Positions 1 through 11,814 of a stretch of 45,379 nucleotides of DNA are shown one piece after another. Each line of letters begins with the position of its first letter. Positions within the stretch are counted from its first letter, which is position 1. The notes beneath the pieces are model-generated. The model made no database searches, had not been told where the DNA came from, and saw nothing but the letters and a program-made list of their open reading frames with translations. The stretch lies in assembly GCA_903845115.1 (NCBI GenBank), contig CAIMWE010000021.1, positions 1 through 45,379 on the forward strand, read 5' to 3'. The position numbers and the translations under genes are program-made. The DNA comes from an uncultured Acidobacteriota bacterium (GTDB taxonomy: Bacteria; Acidobacteriota; Thermoanaerobaculia; UBA5066).

Positions 1-280
1 ACCGCGGGACGGACCCGATGGCGGCCTGGTGGAAGAGGACGGCGGCGTCGCGGCAGGCCCTGACGCACGAGTCGCGGTCCCGGATGTCCCCCTCGACGAG
101 GTCGATCCGGTCCTGGAGGTGGGCCAGGTTCTCCCGCCGGCCCGTGAGGAAGCTGTCGAGGACGCACACCCTCGCCCCGAGGTCGACCAGGGCGTCCACG
201 AGGTGGGAGCCGATGAACCCGGCCCCGCCCGTCACGGTCACCCGGGCCCCTTTCAGGTGCCCTCCCGCTGGCGCGCTCAC
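1..280 (-). CDS. NAD-dependent sugar epimerase/dehydratase, N-terminal part
   Basis: This is the first 93 residues of an extended short-chain dehydrogenase (nucleotide-sugar epimerase); the rest lies beyond the left edge. It begins at GTG 280, overlapping the stop of the upstream dehydrogenase by four bases (GTGA). The Rossmann dinucleotide motif TGGAGFIGSHL is seen near residues 17-27, then a beta-strand ending VLDSFLTGRREN, an acidic VEGDIRD patch that would hold the adenine, and FHQAAIGSVPR, where family members bind nicotinamide. Paired with a WbpA/TviB-type dehydrogenase, the best guess is a UDP-N-acetylhexosamine(uronate) C4-epimerase of the WbpP/TviC kind, supplying precursors for surface polysaccharide. 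A dTDP-glucose dehydratase or another epimerase cannot be excluded because the catalytic YxxxK region is not in the window. Confidence 0.9.
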   Translation of the reverse strand, partial: MSAPAGGHLKGARVTVTGGAGFIGSHLVDALVDLGARVCVLDSFLTGRRENLAHLQDRIDLVEGDIRDRDSCVRACRDAAVLFHQAAIGSVPR

Positions 281-1605
281 GCCTTGACCAGCTTCCCGGC
301 GGCGCCCGCGGGGACGATGTTGCGGGTGTCCACGACGAGTGCCGCGCCCGCGTAGAGAGCGGCGTCCCGGAAGACCGTGTGCGCCGTGGAGACGACGATC
401 GCGTCGTGCCTGGCGAACTCGCCGGCCGTGCAGGGGACCGAGGCCATCTCGAGGCGGTGCTTCCGCCCGGGCCTGGCGCGCGGGATGAAGGGATCGCAGT
501 AGGCGACCTCGGCCCCGGCTTCCGAGAGCAGCTCGATCAGCTCGAAGCTCGGGCTCTCGCGGTCGTCGTCGATGTCGGCCTTGTACGAGAGGCCGAGCAG
601 GAGGACTTTCGCCCCCTTCACGCTCTTCCCCAGCGCGTTGAGCCCCTCGATCGTCTTCTGGACGACGTAGCGGGGCATGGACGTGTTCACCTCCCCCGCT
701 AGCTCGATGAAGCGCGCCCAGACGCCGTATTCCGCGGCCTTCCAGGTGAGGTAGAACGGGTCGAGGGGAATGCAGTGGCCGCCCAGGCCGGGCCCCGGGT
801 AGAAGGGCATGAAGCCGAACGGCTTGGTCTTGGCCGCCTCGATCACCTCCCAGACGTCGATCCCCATCCGGTCGAAGACGACCTTCAGCTCGTTGACCAG
901 GGCGATGTTCACGGCCCGGAAGACGTTCTCGAGGATCTTCGCCGACTCGGCGACCTCGGCCGTGGCGACCCGGACGACCCGGTCCACCGCGGCGGCGTAA
1001 AGGGCCTCCGCGGCCTCGCCGGACGGCCCGTCGATCCCGCCGACGACCTTCGGGATGTTCCGCGTGGAGTACGTCGGGTTCCCGGGGTCCTCGCGCTCCG
1101 GCGAGAAGGCGAGGAAGACGTCCCGGCCGCACGTGAGGCCGGCAGCCTCCAGGCGGGGCAGGATCTCTTCCCGGGTCGTGCCGGGGTACGTGGTGGACTC
1201 CAGGACGATCAGCTGCCCCGGCCGCGCCCGGCGGCCGACCTCCTCGGCCGTGGAACGGATGTAGGAGAGGTCGGGCTCGCGGTGAGGCCCCAGGGGGGTC
1301 GGGACGCAGAGGATCACGGCGTCGCACTCGCCGAGACGCGCAAATTCCGTCGTCGCCGCGATCCGTCCCCGGGAGAACGCCGCCGACACCCTCTCCGCCC
1401 CGATGTGGCGGATGTAGCTCTCTCCCCTCCCGAGCGATTCGACCTTTCGAACATCGACGTCGAAGCCCAGGACCGGAAAGCCCGCCTGTTCGAAGACGAG
1501 GGCCAGGGGGAGGCCGACGTAGCCGAGCCCCACCACTCCCACCGTCGCCGTCCGGCCGGCGACGTGTTGCAGAAATTCCTCGAGTTCGGGTGCTCTGTCC
1601 AGCAT
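277..1605 (-). CDS. wbpA: UDP-N-acetylglucosamine/mannosamine 6-dehydrogenase (WbpA/TviB type)
   Basis: A 442-residue nucleotide-sugar dehydrogenase that should oxidise C6 of a UDP-N-acetylhexosamine to the uronic acid with two NAD+. The N-terminal Rossmann motif VGLGYVGLPLA is at about residues 24-34. The middle holds ESTTYPGTT and FSPEREDPGN, both typical of the family. The catalytic cysteine is in GPGLGGHCIPLDPFYL near residue 276; GGHCIP is characteristic of the UDP-GlcNAc/UDP-ManNAc enzymes rather than UDP-glucose dehydrogenase. The C-terminal UDP-binding domain (VLLLGLSYKADIDDDRES) is complete. The ATG start at 1605 has a GAGGAG ribosome site seven or so bases upstream. It overlaps the epimerase by four bases, so the two are probably translated together. 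GlcNAc versus ManNAc as substrate cannot be settled here, though the sequence looks closest to WbpA. Confidence 0.9.
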   Translation of the reverse strand: MLDRAPELEEFLQHVAGRTATVGVVGLGYVGLPLALVFEQAGFPVLGFDVDVRKVESLGRGESYIRHIGAERVSAAFSRGRIAATTEFARLGECDAVILCVPTPLGPHREPDLSYIRSTAEEVGRRARPGQLIVLESTTYPGTTREEILPRLEAAGLTCGRDVFLAFSPEREDPGNPTYSTRNIPKVVGGIDGPSGEAAEALYAAAVDRVVRVATAEVAESAKILENVFRAVNIALVNELKVVFDRMGIDVWEVIEAAKTKPFGFMPFYPGPGLGGHCIPLDPFYLTWKAAEYGVWARFIELAGEVNTSMPRYVVQKTIEGLNALGKSVKGAKVLLLGLSYKADIDDDRESPSFELIELLSEAGAEVAYCDPFIPRARPGRKHRLEMASVPCTAGEFARHDAIVVSTAHTVFRDAALYAGAALVVDTRNIVPAGAAGKLVKA

Positions 1606-1671
1606 TCGACTCCTCTCAGGCCCCCTGGCCGTCCCCGGGACGGGGCAGACTAGAGGGACGCCGCTCCACCG

Positions 1672-4600
1672 TCAAGGCGCCCTCCCGGCGGGCTCTTCCC
1701 GGAGGGCCCAGGCGGCCGCCGCCGCGGCGAGGGCGAGGAGGACGGCCCCGTTCCCGACCCAGTACGGGACGCCGCTAATGCCGAGCTTCCACGCCGCCGG
1801 GAGCAGGACGGCCAGCGAGCCGGTGAGCCAGACGGCGCGGGGGTCGTCCGCGAGCAGCCAGGCGGCTCCGGCCCATGCGAGTCCCGGGAGGAGCGCCGCG
1901 AGCAGCGGGACGAGAAGCTCCGCGGCCGTCTGGGGAGCCAGGGGCGCGAAGACGCCCGCCACGGCGACGGCGGTGGCGAGACGGGAGCGCCACGAGGTGA
2001 GGACGCGCTGCCCCAGCAGCCACGCGAGCGCCCCGAAGGCCCCCAGCTGAAGGGCCGCGAAGAGGGCGCCGGAGGCGACCGCCACCGCGGGGACGAGCGA
2101 GTCGATGGCCGGGGGATCGGGAAAGCCCCCGAGCCCGGCCAGGGCAGGGGCCGCGGCGGTGACTCCGGAGCCGAGGGAGCGCCCCGCCAGGACGAGCAGC
2201 AGCGCGGCGGCGGAGGAGAGGGCCGCGGAGCGCCGGGTCGGGGCCCACAGGCGCCGCGAGAGCGCATCCGGACGGACGGTGAGGACGAGGAGCAGGGCGA
2301 GGAAGGCGAGGGCCGCGAGCCCCGACACGCGGAAGAGCAGCGCCACCCCCGCCGCCACCGAGAAGGTCGTCAGGGACATCCCTCCGGGCGCCGCCGCGCG
2401 GAGCGCTTCCGGGGCCGACACGGCCGCGGCGGCGGCAGCCGCGAGCGCGAACCAGAGGGCCCCGCGGGCTGCCCGCCTCCACGGAAGTGCCCCGGCGCGA
2501 GCGAGCCGGAGGATCTCCACCACCGCCAGGCCCAGGACGATGCCGAGCCCGGCGACCTTCCAGGCCAGGGAGACGTAGGCGGCCGGGCGCATCCGGTCCC
2601 GCTCCCTGACCCAGCTCTCCGGCAGCTTGAGGGCCGTGGCGACGGTCACCGGGACGGCGCCGGCCAGCTCGACCACGACCCGGCGAGTGGCGTCGCCGGC
2701 CCGTTCCGAAAGGGACTCGTAGACGATCCGGTGGTCCCGCCTCGCCTTCCTCTCCTCCGACTTGACGGAGACGACGGAGAAGCGAGCCGGCTCCAGGCCC
2801 AGGGCGCCGAGGGCCGTCTCGCCCCGGGCGCGCGCCGAGCCTTCGTCCAGCGTCGCCCCGGCCTCCTCCTCCGGGAGGAAGCGGCGGAAGGAGACGACCC
2901 GGCCGCTCCGCCCGTCGACGACCACCCACCAGGAGCGGCGGTCGCCGAAGCGGAGGAACCGGACCTGCCAGACCCGCCCGGGCAGGATCCGGAACGCCCA
3001 CCGCGAGAGGAGCGAGGGCCCTCCCCGGTCGAGGAGCCAGCGCTCCGCCAGGCCGGAATAGGCGTAGGGGAGGGCCCCCTCGGCCGACTCCGCCCCGGAG
3101 TCGAGGGACGGGAGCGCCGAGGCGCTGAAGGAGGCGGCGACGTACCGGTCCGGATCGTCGCCGGAGGCGCGGACGAAGAGGGCCGCGCGTTCGAGGGCGG
3201 CTCTCCGGTCGAGCCGGTACTCCTCGCCCTCCCCGAAGGCGAGGCGCGGGAGAGCCAAGCGGCCCGCCGCCAGGAGGCCGACGGCCGCGGCGGCAGCCAC
3301 CAGGATCCAGGCGAGCGGCCTGGAGCGGGGAGCGGGGGCGCCGGCCGGCTCGCTCCCCGGCTCCGGGGCCGGGGCCGACCCGACGCTCCGGTTGGAGAGG
3401 CCCTCCTCCGGGAGGAACCCGCCCCTCCGGACGGCCAGGAGGAAGGCCGCCACGAGCGGCAGGAGGAGGAGCCCTCCCGCGAAGCTCCCCGCCGCCACGA
3501 GGGAAGGGCTGGACGAGCGGACGAGGATGAGGGCCGTGTAGACCGCGTCCACGGTGAAGTGCCACACCAGGAGGGGAAAGATGCCGACCCGGAGGAAGAC
3601 GACTCCGATGACGATGCCCGCCATCCCGACCTCGACTCCGCGGATCCAGAAGGGCTGGTTCGGGTAGGCCGAGTGGGCGAATCCCCAGATGAACGCCGGG
3701 AGGGCGACGGCCACCCAGGCGGGGGCGAAGCGCCTGACGAACGGGATCGAGAACATCCTCGAGCTGAACTCCTCGGTCGTGGCCGGCACGAAGCCGGCCA
3801 GGAGGACCGCCAGCCAGGGGAAGCTCGTCCCCAGCAGGTTGGAGTACGGGATCTCCGCCGGGGCCCAGGCTCCCAGCCTCTCCGCGCCGACGTAGAAGAG
3901 GACCTGGTAGGCGACGAAGAGGACGGTGAGGGTCCAGCCCAGGAGCAGCCCCCGGAAGACGCTCCGGGTCCCGAGGGCGCGGAGGGAGAAGAGGCGGCCC
4001 AGGGCCGGGCGGTCCGGGCACCCTTCGCGATACGACGGCTCGCCGGCCGCGACCAGGAGGACGAGGACCACCGCGAGGACCGCCGCCCCGCCCACGCCCC
4101 CGAGCAGCGCCCGGAACACGGTGTTCGCCCAGCTCTGGGTGGTGTCGTAGTCGAACAGCGCGACGGGCAGCTCGTTGAGGGACGCGGCCAGCTGCAGCCC
4201 GAAGCCCGTCCCGCCGAACGCGAGGGCCGTCTTCCACTTCACGTCGCGCCTGCGGATCCTCTCCAGGAAGACCGCCAGGACGGCGAGACCGGTCAGGAAG
4301 AGGCCGAGGGTGGCGACCGCGCCGGCCGCCTCGTTCTGCGACCGCAGCTGACGGTACGAGTCCGCCCACGCCTCGGGGACGCGGTAGAAGGAGGTGCAGC
4401 GCCCGGCGCGGTCCCCCTGGACCTCCACGACGTACCGCAGCGCCCCGTCGCCGTGCCGGAACCGCTCCGACTCGAAGACGAAGGTCCGGTCGACCCGCGC
4501 CGGCCGCCGTTCGCTCGTCGCCTCGACGAACCGGAACCGGCCGCGGTCGGCGGGGTCCTCGCCGAACGAGAGGCGGAACGCCTCCTCGGCGATCCGGCGC

Positions 4601-5046
4601 GCCGCCCCGTCCCCCGGGTCCGCCGCCGCCGCCGTCTCCGGGAGGAGCCGGCGGAACGCCGTGACCCGGCCCGCCGGGTCCACTCGGACGACGTACTCCA
4701 GCTTCTCCAGCGGGCGGACGAACCGGACGACCCAGTGCCAGATCGGGAGCGCCCCGTATTCCCGGTTCGCCCGGGCGAGGCCGAGGGTCCGCTCGAGGTA
4801 GGTCTTCGCGTCGTCGTCGTGGTCGAAGAGGACGAGCCGGCGGAACCCGTCGAGGGGGAACCCCCTGGCCTCGAGCGCGCGCGCCGCGATTCCCCCGGCC
4901 TGGTCCGCCGTCACGCGAAAGTCGATCGAGGCCTCCGGGAAGGCCCGGGTGAAGCCCCACCGGACCACCAGCCCCCCGGCCAGGATGGCCAGGAGGCACG
5001 CCGCGGCGTGGAGGAGGTCCCCGCGCCGCGGCCGGAGGATCACCAC
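1672..5046 (-). CDS. Giant CPBP-family intramembrane metalloprotease with duplicated extracytoplasmic domain
   Basis: A 1124-residue polytopic membrane protein, several times longer than ordinary CPBP (Abi/Rce1-like) proteases of 200-300 residues. Order: one TM helix (about 13-33); a soluble domain (about 40-240); a TM bundle with the protease core; a TM helix near 580; a second soluble domain (about 605-820); then a C-terminal array of perhaps eight hydrophobic helices. All three protease motifs are visible: EEFSSR (EExxxR, near 424), GFAHSAY (FxxxH region, near 457) and HFTVD (HxxxD, near 495). The soluble domains look like copies of each other: VDPAGRVTAFRRLLPE in the first matches VDGRSGRVVSFRRFLPEE in the second, resembling PepSY-like beta repeats. 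The GTG start lies 22 bases after the flavoprotein gene, so it is probably cotranscribed with it. Substrate unknown. Confidence 0.85.
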   Translation of the reverse strand: MVILRPRRGDLLHAAACLLAILAGGLVVRWGFTRAFPEASIDFRVTADQAGGIAARALEARGFPLDGFRRLVLFDHDDDAKTYLERTLGLARANREYGALPIWHWVVRFVRPLEKLEYVVRVDPAGRVTAFRRLLPETAAAADPGDGAARRIAEEAFRLSFGEDPADRGRFRFVEATSERRPARVDRTFVFESERFRHGDGALRYVVEVQGDRAGRCTSFYRVPEAWADSYRQLRSQNEAAGAVATLGLFLTGLAVLAVFLERIRRRDVKWKTALAFGGTGFGLQLAASLNELPVALFDYDTTQSWANTVFRALLGGVGGAAVLAVVLVLLVAAGEPSYREGCPDRPALGRLFSLRALGTRSVFRGLLLGWTLTVLFVAYQVLFYVGAERLGAWAPAEIPYSNLLGTSFPWLAVLLAGFVPATTEEFSSRMFSIPFVRRFAPAWVAVALPAFIWGFAHSAYPNQPFWIRGVEVGMAGIVIGVVFLRVGIFPLLVWHFTVDAVYTALILVRSSSPSLVAAGSFAGGLLLLPLVAAFLLAVRRGGFLPEEGLSNRSVGSAPAPEPGSEPAGAPAPRSRPLAWILVAAAAAVGLLAAGRLALPRLAFGEGEEYRLDRRAALERAALFVRASGDDPDRYVAASFSASALPSLDSGAESAEGALPYAYSGLAERWLLDRGGPSLLSRWAFRILPGRVWQVRFLRFGDRRSWWVVVDGRSGRVVSFRRFLPEEEAGATLDEGSARARGETALGALGLEPARFSVVSVKSEERKARRDHRIVYESLSERAGDATRRVVVELAGAVPVTVATALKLPESWVRERDRMRPAAYVSLAWKVAGLGIVLGLAVVEILRLARAGALPWRRAARGALWFALAAAAAAAVSAPEALRAAAPGGMSLTTFSVAAGVALLFRVSGLAALAFLALLLVLTVRPDALSRRLWAPTRRSAALSSAAALLLVLAGRSLGSGVTAAAPALAGLGGFPDPPAIDSLVPAVAVASGALFAALQLGAFGALAWLLGQRVLTSWRSRLATAVAVAGVFAPLAPQTAAELLVPLLAALLPGLAWAGAAWLLADDPRAVWLTGSLAVLLPAAWKLGISGVPYWVGNGAVLLALAAAAAAWALREEPAGRAP

Positions 5047-5068
5047 CCCGGGAAAACCGCTACCGCCC

Positions 5069-6061
5069 CTAGAAACGCCAGCTCTGGAGCATGTGCATGT
5101 AGTTCGCGCGCTCGTACGCCTTCGGGTCGGGACAGGCGAGGAGGTCCATGGAACCCCTCATCTGCTCGAGCGACTCGTACTCGTGCTCCTCCAGGAACCG
5201 GGCCAGCTCGGCCCGGAGGACCCGCAGGTACTCGGGCCCGCGCTGCAGCAGGGCCGAGACCAGCTGGACGGCGTGCGCCCCGGCCATGACCGACTTGATC
5301 ACGTCGACCGGAGTGTGGACGCCTCCCGTGACCGCCAGGGAGGGGCGGACGCGGCCGGAGAGGATGGCCAGCCACCTGAGGCGGAGCGGCAGCTCGGACG
5401 ATGTCGAGAGCTGCAGCGCCCGCTCGACCTCCAGCTCCTCCACGTTGATGTCCGGCTGATAGAACCGGTTGAAGAGGACGAGGCCGTCCGCTCCGGCCTC
5501 TTCCAGCCGGCGCGCCACGTTCGCGAGGGAGGAGTAGAACGGCGAGAGCTTGACCGCGACCGGGATCGTGACGTCCTTCTTGACCGCCTGGACCAGGGAG
5601 ACCATCCGCTCCTCCACCGCGTCCCCCCGGGTCTCGAAGTCGGTCGCGAGGTCGTAGACGTTCAGCTCGAGAGCGTCGGCGCCCGCTTCCTGCATCAGCT
5701 TGGCGAAGCGGAGCCAGCCCCCGCGCGTCGTCCCGTTGAGCGAGGCGACGACCGGAACGCGGACCGTCTGCTTCAACTTCCGGAGCTGCTCGAGGTACTC
5801 GTCGGGCCCCAGCCGGAAGTCGGGCGGGTCGGGAAGGTAGGAGCTGGCCTCTCCGGACGAGTTGGCGTGCGTCTCGGTGGCGCGGGCCGTCGCCACCTCC
5901 TCGCCGGAGATCTGCTCCTCGAAGAGGGAGTGCATGACGATGGCGGACGCCCCGGCGTCCTCGAGCCGCTTGACGCGGTCGAGGTCGTCGACGAAGGGCG
6001 AGGCGCCCGGCATCAGAGGGTGGGCCAGGTTGAGTCCGAGGTACTTGACGGACAGGTCCAC
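5069..6061 (-). CDS. Dihydroorotate dehydrogenase-like flavoprotein next to PFOR
   Basis: A 330-residue (beta/alpha)8 protein of the dihydroorotate dehydrogenase superfamily. Visible family features are the N-terminal LNLAHPLMPGASP strand, substrate-region asparagines in SLNGTTRGG and ELNVYDLA, VAVKLSPF (a flavin-contacting lysine in relatives), and the phosphate-binding end AVTGGVHTPVDVIKSVMAGAHAVQL. True DHODs have a catalytic Cys or Ser in an NxSCPN or NxSSPN segment; here the matching stretch reads NVYDLAT (near residue 133), with no such residue. The gene starts 12 bases after pyruvate:ferredoxin oxidoreductase. This points to a flavin redox role tied to pyruvate/ferredoxin metabolism rather than pyrimidine synthesis. 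The exact reaction is unknown. Confidence 0.88.
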   Translation of the reverse strand: MDLSVKYLGLNLAHPLMPGASPFVDDLDRVKRLEDAGASAIVMHSLFEEQISGEEVATARATETHANSSGEASSYLPDPPDFRLGPDEYLEQLRKLKQTVRVPVVASLNGTTRGGWLRFAKLMQEAGADALELNVYDLATDFETRGDAVEERMVSLVQAVKKDVTIPVAVKLSPFYSSLANVARRLEEAGADGLVLFNRFYQPDINVEELEVERALQLSTSSELPLRLRWLAILSGRVRPSLAVTGGVHTPVDVIKSVMAGAHAVQLVSALLQRGPEYLRVLRAELARFLEEHEYESLEQMRGSMDLLACPDPKAYERANYMHMLQSWRF

Positions 6062-6073
6062 GGCGCGCCTCCT

Positions 6074-9691
<3,618 letters not shown>

Positions 9692-9753
9692 TGGCTTCTT
9701 CTCCTGTTGTCGCGGACGGACGGCCCCCTCGGGCGGCCTTCCCGCGGACACGC

Positions 9754-9778
9754 GAAAAATTACCCCGGCGGTCCGGGG
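9754..9778 (-). terminator. Rho-independent terminator after the HTH gene
   Basis: Read on the minus strand, CCCCGG-ACCG-CCGGGG forms a six-pair GC stem with a four-base loop (9778-9763), followed at once by TAATTTTT (down to 9755). It lies 53 bases past the stop of the small DNA-binding gene and 62 bases before the PFOR start. It could end the HTH transcript or act as a leader attenuator if transcription continues into PFOR. The stem is short, so strength is uncertain. Confidence 0.6.
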
Positions 9779-9830
9779 CTGCGGACGCGGCCAGGGCCCT
9801 CTCGCGCGCGTCCGGCTAGATTCTCGATTT

Positions 9831-10085
9831 TCAGACGACCCGGCTGCGGACCTGGACCTTCAGGTCGCTGGTCTCGGTGGAGACCGCCCCTCGTTCCTGG
9901 AGGTGGCGGCGCAGCTCGTCGATGACCGCGGCGTCGAACCGGCGGTGCCCCCCGAGGGTCATCTGGTAGGGCATCCGGCCTTCCCGGGCCCACCTGGTGA
10001 CGGTGTTCGGCGACACCCCGAGGGAGGATGCCACCTCCGAAGGTGTCAGGAAAATCTCGTGTGGATGGGCGTGTGCGTTCGACAT
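9831..10085 (-). CDS. Small MerR/BldC-like helix-turn-helix DNA-binding protein
   Basis: An 84-residue protein that is almost entirely a winged helix-turn-helix of the MerR/excisionase class. [21 protein letters not shown] (12-32) is the helix-turn-helix; [17 protein letters not shown] (34-50) is the wing, with the GGHRR typical of BldC/MerR proteins; VIDELRRHL follows. There is no effector or dimerisation domain, as in BldC. ATG 10085 is preferred because GGGGGAG sits just upstream; an in-frame ATG at 10175 would add 30 unrelated residues. It diverges from the FGGY kinase and precedes PFOR on the same strand, so either may be a target. An excisionase role is unlikely, since no integrase is present. 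Confidence 0.88.
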   Translation of the reverse strand: MSNAHAHPHEIFLTPSEVASSLGVSPNTVTRWAREGRMPYQMTLGGHRRFDAAVIDELRRHLQERGAVSTETSDLKVQVRSRVV

Positions 10086-10237
10086 CGACTCCCCCTTCGA
10101 TTGCAAGTGGTGGTTTGCCACAGGACTTGAGGGAATTAAATAATTCAGATGAATCACGTCGTAGTTCTTATGCATCAGCCGGTGGCTCTCCGGTTCCGAA
10201 ACCGAGCAGACAGCTAGACTTCCGGCAAGAGGATCAT
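10086..10237. promoter_or_regulatory. Divergent control region with AT-rich palindrome
   Basis: This 152-base gap between two divergent genes is much more AT-rich than its surroundings. At 10133-10146 it holds the inverted repeat GAATT-AAAT-AATTC, with further GAATC and TTCTTATG stretches to 10172. It must contain promoters for both the HTH gene and the kinase. The palindrome is a reasonable operator candidate for the neighbouring HTH protein, since BldC-type proteins are known to bind AT-rich repeats. No convincing -35/-10 pair was assigned. Confidence 0.5.
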
Positions 10238-11794
10238 GTGCCGGGTGAGCTGCTTCTGGCCCTGGACAGCGGGACGCAGAGCGTCAGAGCCCTGCTGTTC
10301 GACCTCGCGGGGAACCTCCTCGCCAGGTCCCAGGTCAAGATCGAGCCCTACGTCTCGACACATCCCGGGTGGGCGGAACAGGAGCCGTCCGTGTACTGGG
10401 AATCGGCGGCGGCGGCGTGCCGGTCCCTCCTGGCGATGCCGGGAGTCCGCCGGGAGGCGATCGCTGGCCTCGCCCTGACGACCCAGCGCGCCACCGTCGT
10501 GAACCTCGACCGGGACGGGGAACCTCTCCGTCCCGCGATCGTCTGGCTCGACCAGCGGCGGACCGAAGGGCTTCCCCGCATCGGCGGCCTCTGGGGGGCC
10601 TCCTTCCGGGCGGTCGGCATGAGCGACACGGTCGCCGCGTTCCAGGCCGAGGCGGAGGCGAACTGGATCCGGTCCCACCAGCCCGAGATCTGGGACCGGA
10701 CGTCGAAGTTCCTCCTCCTCTCGGGATACCTGACCTGGAAGCTGACCGGCCGGTACGCCGACTCGACCGGCGGGCAGGTCGGCTACGTCCCGTTCGACTT
10801 CCGCCGGCACCGCTGGGCCTCTCGCCTCGACTGGAAGTGGAAGATCCTGCCGATCCGCCCCGACCAGCTCCCGGAGCTGGTGCCGCCCGGAACGGTCCTG
10901 GGACCCCTCACGGCCGGGGCGGCCGCGGCGACCGGCCTTCCGGCGGGCCTGCCGGTCGTCGCCGCGGCGGCGGACAAGGCCTGCGAGGTGCTGGGGGCCG
11001 GCTGCCTGGAGCCGCACGTCGCCTGCCTCAGCTACGGGACGACGGCCACCATCAACACGACGTTCTTCCGGTACGTGGAGCCCTACCCGATGATCCCGCC
11101 CTACCCGGCGGCCCTGCCGCACGCCTTCAACGTGGAGGTCCAGATCTTCCGCGGGTACTGGCTCGTCTCGTGGTTCCGCCGGCAGTTCGGCCACCGGGAG
11201 GAGCAGCTGGCGGCCGAACAGGGCGTGGAGCCGGAGGAGCTGTTCGACGACCTCGTCAAGGAGGTCCCGCCCGGCGCGATGGGCCTCGTCCTGCAGCCGA
11301 CCTGGTCGCCGGGGGTGAAGATCCCGGGCCCGGAGGCGAAAGGGGCCGTCATCGGGTTCGGCGACGTCCACACCCGCGCGCACCTCTACCGCGCGATCCT
11401 GGAGGGCCTCGCCTACGCGCTCCGGGAGGGGAAGGAGCGGACCGAGAGGCGCAGCGGCGTCCCGATCACCCAGCTCCGGGTCGCCGGAGGGGGCTCCCAG
11501 AGCGACGCGGCCCTCCAGATCACGGCTGACATCTTCAACCTGCCGACGGCCCGGCCGCACGTGACCGAGGCGTCCGGCCTGGGCGCGGCGATCGACGCGG
11601 CGGTGGGGCTGGGTCTGCACCCCGACTTCCCCTCCGCCGTCCGCGAGATGACGCGGGTCGGCCGCGTCTTCGAACCCGACCCGAAGACCTCGGGCCTCTA
11701 CGACCGGCTCTACCACCGGGTCTACAAGCAGATGTACCGGCGCCTGAGACCGCTCTACCGCGAGATCCGCGAGATCACCGGGTACCCCGGGTGA
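10238..11794 (+). CDS. FGGY-family carbohydrate kinase
   Basis: A 518-residue sugar/polyol kinase of the FGGY family, which transfers phosphate from ATP to a sugar or glycerol-like substrate. The first actin-like domain opens with [18 protein letters not shown] (the ATP phosphate-binding strand pair), then [16 protein letters not shown] and IVWLDQRR. The second starts near [14 protein letters not shown] and contains the signature region [21 protein letters not shown] and the adenosine-loop residues [18 protein letters not shown] 10238 is the chosen start: AGAGG lies five bases upstream and homology begins directly after; the open frame further upstream is non-conserved, low-complexity sequence. 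No sugar transporter or isomerase is adjacent, so the substrate (xylulose, gluconate, glycerol or other) cannot be named. Probably controlled by the divergent HTH protein. Confidence 0.9.
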   Translation: MPGELLLALDSGTQSVRALLFDLAGNLLARSQVKIEPYVSTHPGWAEQEPSVYWESAAAACRSLLAMPGVRREAIAGLALTTQRATVVNLDRDGEPLRPAIVWLDQRRTEGLPRIGGLWGASFRAVGMSDTVAAFQAEAEANWIRSHQPEIWDRTSKFLLLSGYLTWKLTGRYADSTGGQVGYVPFDFRRHRWASRLDWKWKILPIRPDQLPELVPPGTVLGPLTAGAAAATGLPAGLPVVAAAADKACEVLGAGCLEPHVACLSYGTTATINTTFFRYVEPYPMIPPYPAALPHAFNVEVQIFRGYWLVSWFRRQFGHREEQLAAEQGVEPEELFDDLVKEVPPGAMGLVLQPTWSPGVKIPGPEAKGAVIGFGDVHTRAHLYRAILEGLAYALREGKERTERRSGVPITQLRVAGGGSQSDAALQITADIFNLPTARPHVTEASGLGAAIDAAVGLGLHPDFPSAVREMTRVGRVFEPDPKTSGLYDRLYHRVYKQMYRRLRPLYREIREITGYPG

Positions 11795-11814
11795 GGACCG
11801 CGTAGCATCCCGCC

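Noticed and set aside
1629-1643. CCGTCCC/GGGACGG inverted repeat between the CPBP gene and wbpA
   Set aside because: Loop of a single base and no T-run; likely chance in GC-rich sequence, though a weak terminator is possible.
2731-5289. An 852-codon + strand frame opposite the CPBP protease
   Set aside because: Highly charged, repetitive composition without domains; the minus strand carries clear membrane helices and protease motifs.
9831-10085. Excisionase of a mobile element
   Set aside because: The protein matches the MerR/BldC pattern, and no integrase, attachment site or phage gene is found in the window.
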